Source of the DNA: an uncultured Prevotella sp.
GTDB taxonomy: Bacteria; Bacteroidota; Bacteroidia; Bacteroidales; Bacteroidaceae
DNA length: 64,000 bases
NCBI GenBank assembly: GCA_944319945.1
Contig: CALUFN010000002.1
Location: forward strand, 33,675-97,674
Direction of reading: 5' to 3'
Part shown: positions 26,740-35,600 of the stretch, one piece after another
Layout of the letters: every line of letters begins with the position of its first letter
Position numbering within the stretch: position 1 is the first letter of the stretch
Made by a program: the position numbers and the translations under genes
Notes under the pieces: model-generated
Database searches by the model: none
Told to the model about the DNA's origin: nothing
What the model saw: the letters and a program-made list of their open reading frames with translations, nothing else

Positions 26740-27525
26740 ATGCTTAAATTCATAAAGCGGCAAGCAAGAGGCTTGCGTAAGAAGTATGGATTGTTGTGCT
26801 TCCGCCTTTCGGGGCGGGAGTATGACAACGCCGAGCGGCTGAACGAACTCCGCAATAAGTATCAGAGTAAGAGGTGTTTTATCATATGCAACGGGCCGAG
26901 CCTGAAGGCTGAAGACCTCGAACGGATACATGCGAACGGGGATTTCTCGTTCGCCTCTAACAAGATTGATAAGATTTTTCCGCAAACAAAGTGGCGGCCT
27001 ACGTTTTATACGGTAATGGACGAATCTTACCAATACTCTTTGTTGGAAACGATGAATCGCATCGACGCGGAAGTAAAGTTCTTCCGTCGCAACAGCTACT
27101 GCACCACCCGTAACGTTCGCGGACGCTGTGTTTGGCTTAATGCCGACGGCGACCGCGCATTGCTTGACCGTCCGCGCTTTGCCGAAGACTGTACTGACGT
27201 AGTGTACACTATCGCCACCGTGACGTATGTAATGTTTGAGTTAGCCGTGCATATGGGTTTCCGCGAACTTTACATCATCGGCTGCGACAACTCTTACGGC
27301 CTTGAGATGCGCCGCGACGGCACGATAGTAAACCACGGCACGGCGTCGTATTTCGCCGGGAGTGACGAGAAATCAAACAAGGCCGTCGGTGCTACGTGGG
27401 AGATGAACCTGTCGTATGAGTACGCCCGCAAGTATGCCGACGCACACGGCATAAGGATATTCAACGCCACGCGCGGCGGCCACCTTGAGGCGTTTGAGCG
27501 CGTCGATTTCGACTCATTGTTTTAG
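26740..27525 (+). CDS. DUF115/MptE-like protein of polysaccharide locus
   Basis: A 261-residue protein with a Rossmann-like N-terminal motif CFIICNGPSLKAEDLERI, a central YTIATVTYVMFELAVHMGF followed by LYIIGCDNSYG, and a late IRIFNATRGGHLEAF. This pattern is that of the DUF115/6-hydroxymethylpterin-pyrophosphokinase MptE-like group, which also includes flagellin-glycosylation Maf proteins and resembles GT42-type sialyltransferases. With a broken CMP-sialate-synthetase-like gene beside it, a sugar-transfer role is possible but unproven. I chose the ATG at 26740, four bases after the preceding stop codon; an in-frame ATG at 26716 would overlap the preceding remnant. Confidence 0.65.
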   Translation: MLKFIKRQARGLRKKYGLLCFRLSGREYDNAERLNELRNKYQSKRCFIICNGPSLKAEDLERIHANGDFSFASNKIDKIFPQTKWRPTFYTVMDESYQYSLLETMNRIDAEVKFFRRNSYCTTRNVRGRCVWLNADGDRALLDRPRFAEDCTDVVYTIATVTYVMFELAVHMGFRELYIIGCDNSYGLEMRRDGTIVNHGTASYFAGSDEKSNKAVGATWEMNLSYEYARKYADAHGIRIFNATRGGHLEAFERVDFDSLF

Positions 27526-27530
27526 TCAGG

Positions 27531-29045
27531 ATGGATTCAAAGAGCAAGCGCATAGCCAAGAACACGCTCTTCCTGTACATGAGGATGCTGTTCCTCATGG
27601 TGGTCACGTTGTTTACGTCGCGTGTCCTTCTGGATAAACTCGGCATAGAGGATTTCGGCATATACAACGTAGTCGGCGGCTTGGCGGTGATGTTCATATT
27701 CTTCCGCTCGTCATTGTCAAACGCCACGCAGCGTTTTCTCAACGTGGCGTTGGGCAAGGGCGACGCCGCCGGAGCGGCGCAAGTCTTCGCTCAGCATTTC
27801 ACGCTTTACGCCGTTGTCGCCTTATTGGTAATCGTCGTGGGCGAGACCGTGGGGTTGTGGTTCGTCTATGACAAGCTAGTGATTCCGGCCGACAGGCTTG
27901 CCGCCGCCGTGTGGGTTTACCAGTTCACGTTGGTTTCACTTTGTTCCACGTTGGTCGGGATAGTATATGATTCAACCATAATCGCCCACGAAGACATGAA
28001 CGTCTACTCATACGTAGGCATATTCGAGGGCTTGGCCAAGCTCGGCATTGCTTACGCCATAAGCATGTCGCCGTTTGACAGGCTTACGACTTACGGCCTG
28101 TTGCTCATGTTCTTGGCGTTGTCAATCCAGTGTTTCTACGCTTTTTATTGCTCACGCCACTATGCCGAGTGCAGGGTGCGTCTCGTATGGGACAAGAAGC
28201 TGCTTAAAGACACGTCGTCGATAGTAGGGTGGAATACCGTGGGCACGGCCGTCTACGCCGTCAACGATTCGGGTGTGAACATCCTGCTCAACCTCTTTTT
28301 CGGCCCGGCGGTCAATGCGGCGCGTGCCGTTTCGTTCCAAGTCAGCAATGCCGTCAACGGCTTTGCCTCCAACTTTTTCGTCTCGGTGAGGCCGCAGATA
28401 GTGAAGTCTTACGCAAGCGGCGACAACGAATATCTGATGAAGCTCTTCTACAACAGTTCAAAGTTTTCATTCTTTTTGTTATGGATGTTCTGCCTCCCGT
28501 TGTTCTTTACGATAAATCCGATACTGCATTTATGGCTGAAGCAAGTGCCCGAGTACACCGATGTGTTCACGATTTGGATATTGGCTTATTCGCTGGTCAA
28601 CGTGCTAAACAATCCCGTATGGGCCGTGGCACTGGCCGTAGGGAGGCTTAAGAAGTACATATCCGTAGGCAGCGGCGTGTTCCTGATGGTGTTCCCGCTG
28701 GCATACGCCGCCTTGAAGCTCGGCGCGACGCCCGTGGCGGTGTTCGTCATCATGTTTGCCGTCCGCCTGTGTTATCTCGTAGTCGTGCTCAATATCATAC
28801 GAGAGTATGTCGATTTCTCGTTCAGGCGTTATCTCGTAAGAGTAATCCGTCCCGTCTTTTTGGTTGTGGCGGTGTCGTCGTCGGCGGCGTTTTTGTTGCA
28901 TTACGTGCTTCCACAGTCGCTGCTTTCCACGTTTGTGTTCATCGCCGCAGCGGTTGTCATTGCTGTGATGTGTGTCGGCTTTATCGGCTTGTCAAAGGCC
29001 GAACGAGGCTATTGTCTGGATTTTATAAGGAAAAAGTTACGATAA
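27531..29045 (+). CDS. Polysaccharide repeat-unit flippase (Wzx/MATE-like)
   Basis: A 504-residue integral membrane protein with about twelve to fourteen hydrophobic helices. It has the usual Wzx-type N-terminus (KNTLFLYMRMLFLMVVTLFT then SRVLLDKLGIEDFGIYNVVG) and family-typical SSLSNATQRFLNVALGKGD. It should move undecaprenyl-linked oligosaccharide units across the inner membrane for the Wzy-like polymerase encoded two genes downstream. The start codon is 5 bases after the previous stop, and its own TAA overlaps the next ATG by one base, so it is part of one operon. Confidence 0.88.
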   Translation: MDSKSKRIAKNTLFLYMRMLFLMVVTLFTSRVLLDKLGIEDFGIYNVVGGLAVMFIFFRSSLSNATQRFLNVALGKGDAAGAAQVFAQHFTLYAVVALLVIVVGETVGLWFVYDKLVIPADRLAAAVWVYQFTLVSLCSTLVGIVYDSTIIAHEDMNVYSYVGIFEGLAKLGIAYAISMSPFDRLTTYGLLLMFLALSIQCFYAFYCSRHYAECRVRLVWDKKLLKDTSSIVGWNTVGTAVYAVNDSGVNILLNLFFGPAVNAARAVSFQVSNAVNGFASNFFVSVRPQIVKSYASGDNEYLMKLFYNSSKFSFFLLWMFCLPLFFTINPILHLWLKQVPEYTDVFTIWILAYSLVNVLNNPVWAVALAVGRLKKYISVGSGVFLMVFPLAYAALKLGATPVAVFVIMFAVRLCYLVVVLNIIREYVDFSFRRYLVRVIRPVFLVVAVSSSAAFLLHYVLPQSLLSTFVFIAAAVVIAVMCVGFIGLSKAERGYCLDFIRKKLR

Positions 29046-29869
29046 TGACCAAATTGGTAAGAAAGTTAAGGCGGGCTTATTCAAAGCTCGTCGTGCGCAC
29101 CCTGTGGGTGCATTGGTTTAACCCGTTTTACACGTTGTATTTCAATCTTGTGTTTTTCCCGTTGCGCCAAGCCTTGCGCCAGCCCGTGTTCGTCTACGGG
29201 TGGCCTAAACTGTTCGGCCAGTTCGGCACCATGGAGTGTCGCGGGGCGTGCCGCCCCGGCATGGTGCGCCTGAACGTAACGATACCCGGGGGACCGCAAT
29301 ATGCGGCCGGAAACACCCAGCTGAACATCTATGGCAAGGTGATATTCCGTGGCGCGTGCGAGATTGGCAGCGCAAATAAGATAAACGTGGGCGAGGGTGG
29401 CGTGCTCGACATGGGCAATGATACGAAAATTACGACGTTTTGCAACATCACGGCGTACTCGGAAATACGGGTCGGTGCACAATCCAGGATTGTGCACCGA
29501 TGTCAAGTATTTGACACCAATTTCCACTTCGTGGCCGACTTCTGCCGCAGCATCGTGCCTAAGCAGGCACGACCTATAACCATAGGTGACTACTGCTGGA
29601 TATGCAACTCGTCGACGATAACCGGCGGCGCCGTCATCCCCGACAAGACCATCGTGGCATCCAACAGCCTCGTAGGCAAGGACATGTCGGCCATTCCGCC
29701 CGAGTCGATAATCGGCGGCGTGCCCGCAAAGCTCATAACCACGGGCCGGCGCCGGGTGGAAAGCCGTAGATTTATCACAATGTTGCACGATTATTTCGCG
29801 GAAAACACCGATGCGAAGTGCTACGTTATGCCTGCAGATGTCGATCATTCTGTCTGCGACGTTGATTAG
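29045..29869 (+). CDS. Left-handed beta-helix (hexapeptide) acyltransferase
   Basis: A 274-residue protein with hexapeptide repeats in the second half: INVGEGGVLDMGNDTKI, then ITAYSEIRVGAQ, VFDTNFHFV, ITIGDYCWICNSSTITGGAVI and the typical end IIGGVPAKLI. Such WbbJ/MaA-type enzymes put acetyl groups on sugars of surface polysaccharide. The conserved FDTNFH motif contains the likely catalytic histidine. The true start is the ATG at 29045, overlapping the flippase stop by one base; the frame is open further upstream inside wzx. A perfect 14-bp inverted repeat (29472-29500) lies inside the coding sequence. Confidence 0.85.
   Translation: MTKLVRKLRRAYSKLVVRTLWVHWFNPFYTLYFNLVFFPLRQALRQPVFVYGWPKLFGQFGTMECRGACRPGMVRLNVTIPGGPQYAAGNTQLNIYGKVIFRGACEIGSANKINVGEGGVLDMGNDTKITTFCNITAYSEIRVGAQSRIVHRCQVFDTNFHFVADFCRSIVPKQARPITIGDYCWICNSSTITGGAVIPDKTIVASNSLVGKDMSAIPPESIIGGVPAKLITTGRRRVESRRFITMLHDYFAENTDAKCYVMPADVDHSVCDVD
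29472..29500. repeat. Perfect 14-bp inverted repeat inside the acyltransferase gene
   Basis: TCGGTGCACAATCC at 29472-29485, one base (A), then its exact complement GGATTGTGCACCGA at 29487-29500. It encodes an ordinary-looking part of the hexapeptide fold, so it is not an obvious insertion. Confidence 0.9.
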
Positions 29870-29979
29870 CCTGCGGCTTACGCAGGTTCCCGTTTGCCTT
29901 TGCACGGTAATCTTGAAATGCGTATGTGTCAATCCGTAATATTATTGCGGCTTTTCCTTACGAATTTATCTGCGTTATA

Positions 29980-30059
29980 AAACGCGGCAAATTGCCCCTC
30001 AAAACGTAACCTTTCACACTGTCGTTTGCATCCTTTTGCAAGGCGAAAGGCGGTCGGTT
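29980..30059. repeat. 22-bp-phased palindrome array D (degenerate)
   Basis: Unit starts fall at 29980, 30002, 30024 and 30046, in perfect 22-bp phase, but most have lost one or both arms (AAACGCGGC, AAACGTAACCTTTC, GTTTGCATCCTTTTGC, AAAGGCGGTCGG). CCTTT is kept at the expected offset in the second and third. It ends 15 bases before the wzy-like ATG, inside the polysaccharide operon. Confidence 0.65.
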
Positions 30060-30074
30060 GTAAATTGAAAGTTT

Positions 30075-31334
30075 ATGCCAAAAACAAAAATATATTCTAA
30101 CGCTATAAGCATATTGTTTTTAACGCCTTTAAGGGCGATGGTAATACTTATAGCTCCCTTATTGCCGTTTCTTGTTAAAAGATATTTCTGTTGCAAGATA
30201 AATAAAAAAGTCAGCATACTCTATTGTATCATAATAGTTTCGTCTTTGATTGGGCTGTTAAGAGGATATGTTGATTTTGCAAATGTTGTATTATATTTAT
30301 GGATTTGTTTCCCGATAATATATTTATTGTTTGGTGATGTGAAGGGAAGTGTTTCTTCCGCTGTTTCATGGGACGCATTGTTTAGGAGTTTGCGATGGTG
30401 GCTGATTATAATCGATGTTTGCGGCTTTATATGCCGTTTCATAATATTCAGGACAGTTGATGATTTCGGCTTTGCGTATGGTACGCATTTTAAAGGTGTG
30501 TCAGGTCTGTGTGTTGTCAATGCTTTTATGGTATTGTATTATTTATCGCATTTGTTGAGGAGTGAAGTTTCAAAGTCCAATATAAATAATTTCTTATTCT
30601 TTTTTTGCTCATTTATTTTTTGTTATTCCGGATTAACTGCGATAACTTTTGTTATAACTATAATCATATATTTTATCTTAAATATTAAGCCTAAAAATTT
30701 AATTAAGGCTGTAATATTGTTCTTGTTCGGTCTTATTGTTTTAATGTATTCTGCAAAAGAAATTATTTATTATAATATAAGAAATGTCGAACTTTTTATG
30801 AGTGCGGAAGATGCTCAAGACAATGCACGAAAAAGGGTAATGTATAGTAATTTCTTTGATTTGATGTATTCTGATTTTTCCGTTGATGTAATTGGTGTTG
30901 GTCCTGGAGGGTATAATAGTCGAATATGTTTCTTGCTAAATGATGATTCAGATAATATTTTTACAACTGTCTTAGGACATCATATGCCACCTTATCATAA
31001 AAATGACATATATCCTTTATGGAATAGAGCGTTTGTGAGTTTTGAGGCTTTTACTGACGGAGCGCGGAATAAACCATTTTCTTCTATTGTAGCATTTGGT
31101 GCAGAGGCCGGTCTTATTTTCTTATTTCTATTTTCTTTGTTTTGGTTTAGGAGCATGAATACATTTAGAAAACTTTCAAGAAAAGACGGTGATTATTTGT
31201 ATTTGTTTCTTTTGAATGTCTTTATGTTTTTATTGTTGATAACTGAATATTGGTTCGAGTCAAGTGAATTTATATTATTTCTAATAATCCAGAATACGCT
31301 GATTGCAAATAAGATGTCAAACAATCGATTGTAA
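30075..31334 (+). CDS. O-antigen/capsule polymerase-like membrane protein (Wzy)
   Basis: A 419-residue membrane protein with about ten to twelve hydrophobic segments and a large loop around residues 240-345 (YNIRNVELFMSAEDAQDNAR, GVGPGGYNSR, RNKPFSSIVAFGAEAG). That is the layout of Wzy polymerases or O-antigen ligases, which have little sequence conservation. It would polymerise repeat units in the periplasm. Base composition is clearly AT-richer than the flanking genes (ATA, TTA and AAT codons are frequent), suggesting acquisition by transfer. It follows degenerate palindrome array D. Confidence 0.78.
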   Translation: MPKTKIYSNAISILFLTPLRAMVILIAPLLPFLVKRYFCCKINKKVSILYCIIIVSSLIGLLRGYVDFANVVLYLWICFPIIYLLFGDVKGSVSSAVSWDALFRSLRWWLIIIDVCGFICRFIIFRTVDDFGFAYGTHFKGVSGLCVVNAFMVLYYLSHLLRSEVSKSNINNFLFFFCSFIFCYSGLTAITFVITIIIYFILNIKPKNLIKAVILFLFGLIVLMYSAKEIIYYNIRNVELFMSAEDAQDNARKRVMYSNFFDLMYSDFSVDVIGVGPGGYNSRICFLLNDDSDNIFTTVLGHHMPPYHKNDIYPLWNRAFVSFEAFTDGARNKPFSSIVAFGAEAGLIFLFLFSLFWFRSMNTFRKLSRKDGDYLYLFLLNVFMFLLLITEYWFESSEFILFLIIQNTLIANKMSNNRL

Positions 31335-31344
31335 ATATTACCTT

Positions 31345-32109
31345 ATGATACCAAAGATTATTCATTATTGTTGGTTCGGGCATAGTCAGTTGCCGGAGAT
31401 AGTGCAGAAATGTATTGAAAGTTGGCGAGTAAAAATGCCTGACTATGAAATCAAGCGTTGGGATGAGACCAATATAGATGTTGAAATTTCACCATTTATG
31501 CGTGAGGCTTACGCATTGGGAAAATATGCTTATGTATCCGATTATGCGAGATATAAGATACTTAAAGATAATGGTGGTGTGTTTTTAGATACCGATGTTG
31601 AGTTGCTAAAACCGTTTTCACATTTGTTGGATGCAGACGTGGTCTTAGGGATAAACAAGCATGTGAAACGTAACGTCGTGTTTGTGAACCCGGGCGTGTT
31701 TATGGCGGCAACAAGAGGCAACAGACTTATGTCGGAGGTGTTGTCGTTTTATGACAGTGTACATTTTATTGACGATGAGGGCGTGCCCGTTTACAAATAC
31801 TCGTCTCCACGAGTGTTGACATCAATACTTATTAAGAATCATGGCTTTACGGTGAAAGATGTGACTCAGACGTTGCAAGGTGGAATAAAGGTGATGAGTT
31901 CGGATTATTTTGACCCGGTAAATCCGAGAAGATTGTTTGGTGACAAATTGGAAATGACCGAAAACACCGTTGCCATACATCACGGGGCGGCCTCGTGGGT
32001 GCCGATGAGGAAAAAGATAATGCAAAGTTTGTCGATCATTTCCCGTAATATTTTGGGTGACGGCTTAATAGACAGGTTAAGAGGAAAGGAAAAGATGTAT
32101 TATGAATAA
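31345..32109 (+). CDS. GT32-family glycosyltransferase
   Basis: A 254-residue enzyme starting MIPKIIHYCWFGHSQLPEIV, the hallmark of GT32 (Och1/capsular polysaccharide synthesis type) transferases. It has the sugar-nucleotide-binding DxD in NGGVFLDTDVELLKPF and ALGKYAYVSDYARYKIL before it. It should transfer a hexose during repeat-unit assembly on the cytoplasmic side. The frame is open upstream into wzy, but the ATG at 31345 gives the canonical N-terminus. It overlaps the next gene by 8 bases. Confidence 0.88.
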   Translation: MIPKIIHYCWFGHSQLPEIVQKCIESWRVKMPDYEIKRWDETNIDVEISPFMREAYALGKYAYVSDYARYKILKDNGGVFLDTDVELLKPFSHLLDADVVLGINKHVKRNVVFVNPGVFMAATRGNRLMSEVLSFYDSVHFIDDEGVPVYKYSSPRVLTSILIKNHGFTVKDVTQTLQGGIKVMSSDYFDPVNPRRLFGDKLEMTENTVAIHHGAASWVPMRKKIMQSLSIISRNILGDGLIDRLRGKEKMYYE

Positions 32110-33187
32110 TAAAGGAAAAGTTGCAATCTGGGCGCCTCTGCGTTATGCCAATTATGGTGATGATATGCAGGCTATAGCTTTTGCGCTGATGATAAAAGGC
32201 ATGGGGTATGACGTGAAGGTATTCCAACTGGAAGAGTCACTCGCACAGGCATACGGCTTGGAGTCTGTGCGAACTATAGATGAGCTATGTCGAAATGTAA
32301 GCCTTGTGGTGATTGCCGGAGGGGCGTTGCTTACGCCGTTCAGGTGGTACAAACGGATCTTGAACAAGGCTGCACGTGAGTACGAGAAGGATTTCAAGGA
32401 TTTATATCAAGCAACGTTGAGATATCCTAACGTGAAATTCTGCGCTATATCTTTCGGTGGTGACGGTAAGGTGAAGAAGCCCGAAACATGGTTCTCGCAT
32501 TGGAGGATCGATTTCTTCAAGTCTCCTTCGTTCATTAACGGAACGGTACGCTTGCGAGGCGATGTGGACATGATGAGGCTTTTCGGCAAGGATGTGACGT
32601 ATTATCCCGACATGTTGTTCAGGGCTTGTGATTATTTCAAACCGAAGATGTTGCCCCCTACGGATAAATATAGGGTAGGGTTTAACTTCAAGAGAGGCAA
32701 ATATCTTGATGAAAGGCTGATAAGGGACATCTTGGAATATGCCGGCCGTCATGATGATATGGAGTTTCACTTTACCACGACACACATGCAAAAGGTAGGG
32801 CTGAATTATCAGTATGTGCCTGACAGGGTGGTTAACAACGTCTTCATAGACCGTTACGAGAACCCGTGCCAATTGCTCGGCGTCCTTGCGTCAATGGATT
32901 GTTTCATGACTTCCATGCTGCATGTCGGTTTGACCGGCCTTACGGCTGGAACTCCTTTTATCAGTTATCGAGGACCAGGTAAGACAAAGTCGTTCCTCAA
33001 GAGCATCGGCGGAGATTGGGCGATACTGCCTGAAAACATAACGTTAGAACAATTACGGACGCAATTTTGGAATAAACGACGTGAAGACCTGTATGCTCTT
33101 TATGATACGTCGGCTATTGAACGCATGAAGGACGAAAGTCGGAAGCAATACGACTTCTGCCGTAAAATAGTGGAAATGTTTGCGTGA
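32102..33187 (+). CDS. Polysaccharide pyruvyl transferase family protein
   Basis: A 361-residue protein of the pyruvyl transferase family that adds pyruvate ketals from phosphoenolpyruvate to sugars. Typical features are the early glycine/aspartate segment RYANYGDDMQAIAFALMIKG, the VIAGGALLTPFRW stretch and the later conserved TSMLHVGLTGLTAGTPFISY. It overlaps GT32 by 8 bases and is followed after one base by the F420-dehydrogenase-beta-like gene; these two families are often neighbours in Bacteroidota polysaccharide loci. Confidence 0.82.
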   Translation: MNNKGKVAIWAPLRYANYGDDMQAIAFALMIKGMGYDVKVFQLEESLAQAYGLESVRTIDELCRNVSLVVIAGGALLTPFRWYKRILNKAAREYEKDFKDLYQATLRYPNVKFCAISFGGDGKVKKPETWFSHWRIDFFKSPSFINGTVRLRGDVDMMRLFGKDVTYYPDMLFRACDYFKPKMLPPTDKYRVGFNFKRGKYLDERLIRDILEYAGRHDDMEFHFTTTHMQKVGLNYQYVPDRVVNNVFIDRYENPCQLLGVLASMDCFMTSMLHVGLTGLTAGTPFISYRGPGKTKSFLKSIGGDWAILPENITLEQLRTQFWNKRREDLYALYDTSAIERMKDESRKQYDFCRKIVEMFA

Positions 33188-33188
33188 T

Positions 33189-34436
33189 ATGACGGTTGAG
33201 AATGTAGTAAAAGCCGGGCTTTGTACAAGTTGCGGCGTGTGTGCGGGAAGTTGCGGCAGGAGGGCCATATCGTTCAGCTATGGTAACGAAAGGAATATTC
33301 CGCAAGTGGACGCTTCAAGATGTGTTAAGTGCGGAGTTTGTTATGAGGTGTGCCCGGGGAAAGGCGTAAGGCTGAATTCCATATCAAAAGAATTGTTCGG
33401 GAGTGAAAGTGGTATTAAGATAAATCAGTATGCCGGGCATCACTTAAATGCATACGCCGGTCATAGCACCGATGGAAACATACGGTATCATTCGGCTACG
33501 GGAGGAATGGTCACGCAATTCTTGATATACCTTTTAAGGCAAAAGATAATTGACGGTGCCGTCGTGGTAAGATATAAAAACGTATTCGAACCTGAGCCGT
33601 TCATCGCTACTACGGAAGAAGAAATTTGGGAGAGCAGGAGTTCAAAGTATGTTGTCGTTTCAATGGATAGAGTGGCGGATGAAATAGCTCGTTCGGGAAA
33701 AAGAAGATTAGTAGTGGTGGGCTTGCCGTGTCATATACAAGGCTGGCGTCAGCTGGCCAAAAAGAACAAGCGTGTACGGGAATCCATCGTTGGCTATTTT
33801 GCAATTTACTGTTCCTTGAACAAGACCAAGCATTCGCTTGACTACTATCCGAAACGTTACAAGGTTGATAAAAATGAGGTCGGAAGTTTTTCTTTCAGGG
33901 ATGATGGTTGCATGGGGTTCATGAAATTTTCAGACAAGCAGGGAAATGTCTTGAAGAAAATACCATACCTTAGTTATTGGTTCGGAACACATTCTTTTTT
34001 TGCCAATCCCAGATGTTCGCTTTGCATTGACCAATTAGGTGAGTTGGCAGATATAAGTTTCGGCGACATTCATATCGAACCTTATTCTCAAGATACGATT
34101 GGAACAAATTCCATCATAACACGAAGTACGTATTGGGATAAGGTGTTGAATAATTGTATGCAAGACGGTTTCGTGGAATTAAACGAAATACCTATAAGCA
34201 TTCTTGTAGAATCTCAATGCTATGTTAAACAATTTAAGAAAGGTGCAGGAGTAAAGGCGAATTTCATTTTAAGAAAAGTTATAGGTAAATCCGTACCTGC
34301 CTATGATTACTGTTATATAGGAACAGTCGGGATGAAATGTATTGCAGCGGAATTATGTAAGGCTGTGATGCGGGCTATTGGTAGGCATAAATGTTTATGG
34401 CTTGTTGTAAAAATGTTAGATGGGAATAAATTTTAG
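33189..34436 (+). CDS. Coenzyme F420 hydrogenase/dehydrogenase beta-subunit-like Fe-S protein
   Basis: A 415-residue protein with two N-terminal 4Fe-4S motifs (CTSCGVCAGSC and CVKCGVCYEVCPG), then the FrhB-like domains with GGMVTQFLIYLLRQKIIDGA, VVGLPCHIQGWRQLAKKN and SLCIDQLGELADISFGDIH. Members occur in polysaccharide clusters of organisms without F420, next to pyruvyl transferases, where the redox role is unclear. The ATG at 33189 lies just after the previous stop; a TTG nine bases earlier is possible. The AT-rich bias is shared with the neighbours. Confidence 0.85.
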   Translation: MTVENVVKAGLCTSCGVCAGSCGRRAISFSYGNERNIPQVDASRCVKCGVCYEVCPGKGVRLNSISKELFGSESGIKINQYAGHHLNAYAGHSTDGNIRYHSATGGMVTQFLIYLLRQKIIDGAVVVRYKNVFEPEPFIATTEEEIWESRSSKYVVVSMDRVADEIARSGKRRLVVVGLPCHIQGWRQLAKKNKRVRESIVGYFAIYCSLNKTKHSLDYYPKRYKVDKNEVGSFSFRDDGCMGFMKFSDKQGNVLKKIPYLSYWFGTHSFFANPRCSLCIDQLGELADISFGDIHIEPYSQDTIGTNSIITRSTYWDKVLNNCMQDGFVELNEIPISILVESQCYVKQFKKGAGVKANFILRKVIGKSVPAYDYCYIGTVGMKCIAAELCKAVMRAIGRHKCLWLVVKMLDGNKF

Positions 34437-34471
34437 CTTTTATTCTACCGAACTCATTAAATATAAAAACA

Positions 34472-35578
34472 ATGAAACCTACAATCCTTTTCGTTCTTCA
34501 TCTTCCTCCGCCGGTTCACGGTGCGGCAATGGTTGGCAAATACATTCATGACAGCAGTGTCGTAAATGAAAGATTTGATTGCCGTTACATTAATCTTGCA
34601 ACGGCGAAAGACTTGGCTGATATAGGAAAGGTTGGGATAAGGAAGTTTGTGCAATTCATATCCTTGCTAAGGCGTATCCGTAAGATGGTGAAAGAAGCGA
34701 GGCCGAGCCTTGTTTATGTTACGTCGAATGCTTGCGGAGTCGCCTTTTACAAAGATTTTATTGTTGTGGAGTTGTTGAAGCGGATGGGGCGCAGGGTTGT
34801 TGTGCATTATCATAATAAAGGCGTATCTACCCGGCAAGGCCGAGGCTTCGATAATTTCTTGTATAAAAGATTTTTCAGGGGATTGGAAGTAATTCTTTTA
34901 TCTGAAAAATTGTATCCTGACGTCTGCAAATACGTTGATAAAGAGGATGTGTATTTTTGTCCTAACGGAATACCGGACGTTGGGTTTTGCGGCAGCGGGC
35001 GAAACAATGTGATTCCACGTTTGTTGTATCTTTCTAACTTGCAAGAAGAGAAGGGCGCATTAGTGCTTCTCGACGCATTGAAGTTGTTGAAGGATAAAGG
35101 GTTGGAGTTCGCTTGTGATGTCGTAGGCGGAGAAACGGCGGAGATAAGCAATGAAAGGTTTGAAGCGGAGATTTCAAAACGTGGTTTGGACGGCGTCGTT
35201 GCTTATCATGGCAAGAAATACGGTAAGGATAAAGACGATTTTTTCAATCAGTCAGACATATTTGTATTCCCGACTTATTATCATAACGAATGCTTTCCTG
35301 TCGTGCTGCTTGAGGCTATGCAGCACGGTTTACCTTGCGTCAGTACCGATGAAGGCGGCATTGCCGACATAATAGACGAGGGTAAGACCGGATATGTTGT
35401 TAAAAGAAAGGATGCCGTGGATTTGGCGAAGGGCTTGGATTTGCTTATGGATAATCCTGATTTGAGAGTCGAAATGGGGCGGCAAGGACGCTTGAAATAT
35501 GAACGGTGTTTTACATACGGACGTTTTGAACGTAGGATAACTGGAATTTTGAGCGACATCTTGAAAAAACGTGATTAA
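34472..35578 (+). CDS. GT4-family glycosyltransferase
   Basis: A 368-residue GT-B glycosyltransferase. The N-terminal LHLPPPVHGAAMVGKYIH is typical of family 4, and the C-terminal nucleotide-sugar site shows as LLYLSNLQEEKG and CFPVVLLEAMQHGLPCVSTD, with the family's E(x7)E pair around ECFPVVLLE. It should add a sugar to the lipid-linked repeat unit in the cytoplasm. It follows the previous gene by 35 bases. Confidence 0.9.
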   Translation: MKPTILFVLHLPPPVHGAAMVGKYIHDSSVVNERFDCRYINLATAKDLADIGKVGIRKFVQFISLLRRIRKMVKEARPSLVYVTSNACGVAFYKDFIVVELLKRMGRRVVVHYHNKGVSTRQGRGFDNFLYKRFFRGLEVILLSEKLYPDVCKYVDKEDVYFCPNGIPDVGFCGSGRNNVIPRLLYLSNLQEEKGALVLLDALKLLKDKGLEFACDVVGGETAEISNERFEAEISKRGLDGVVAYHGKKYGKDKDDFFNQSDIFVFPTYYHNECFPVVLLEAMQHGLPCVSTDEGGIADIIDEGKTGYVVKRKDAVDLAKGLDLLMDNPDLRVEMGRQGRLKYERCFTYGRFERRITGILSDILKKRD

Positions 35579-35600
35579 TGTTTGTCAAATATATTTTATT

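Noticed and set aside
26740-27525. Calling the MptE/DUF115-like protein a sialyltransferase
   Set aside because: The resemblance to GT42 is only at the NGPSL motif and fold level; the sialate connection rests on a broken neighbour gene.
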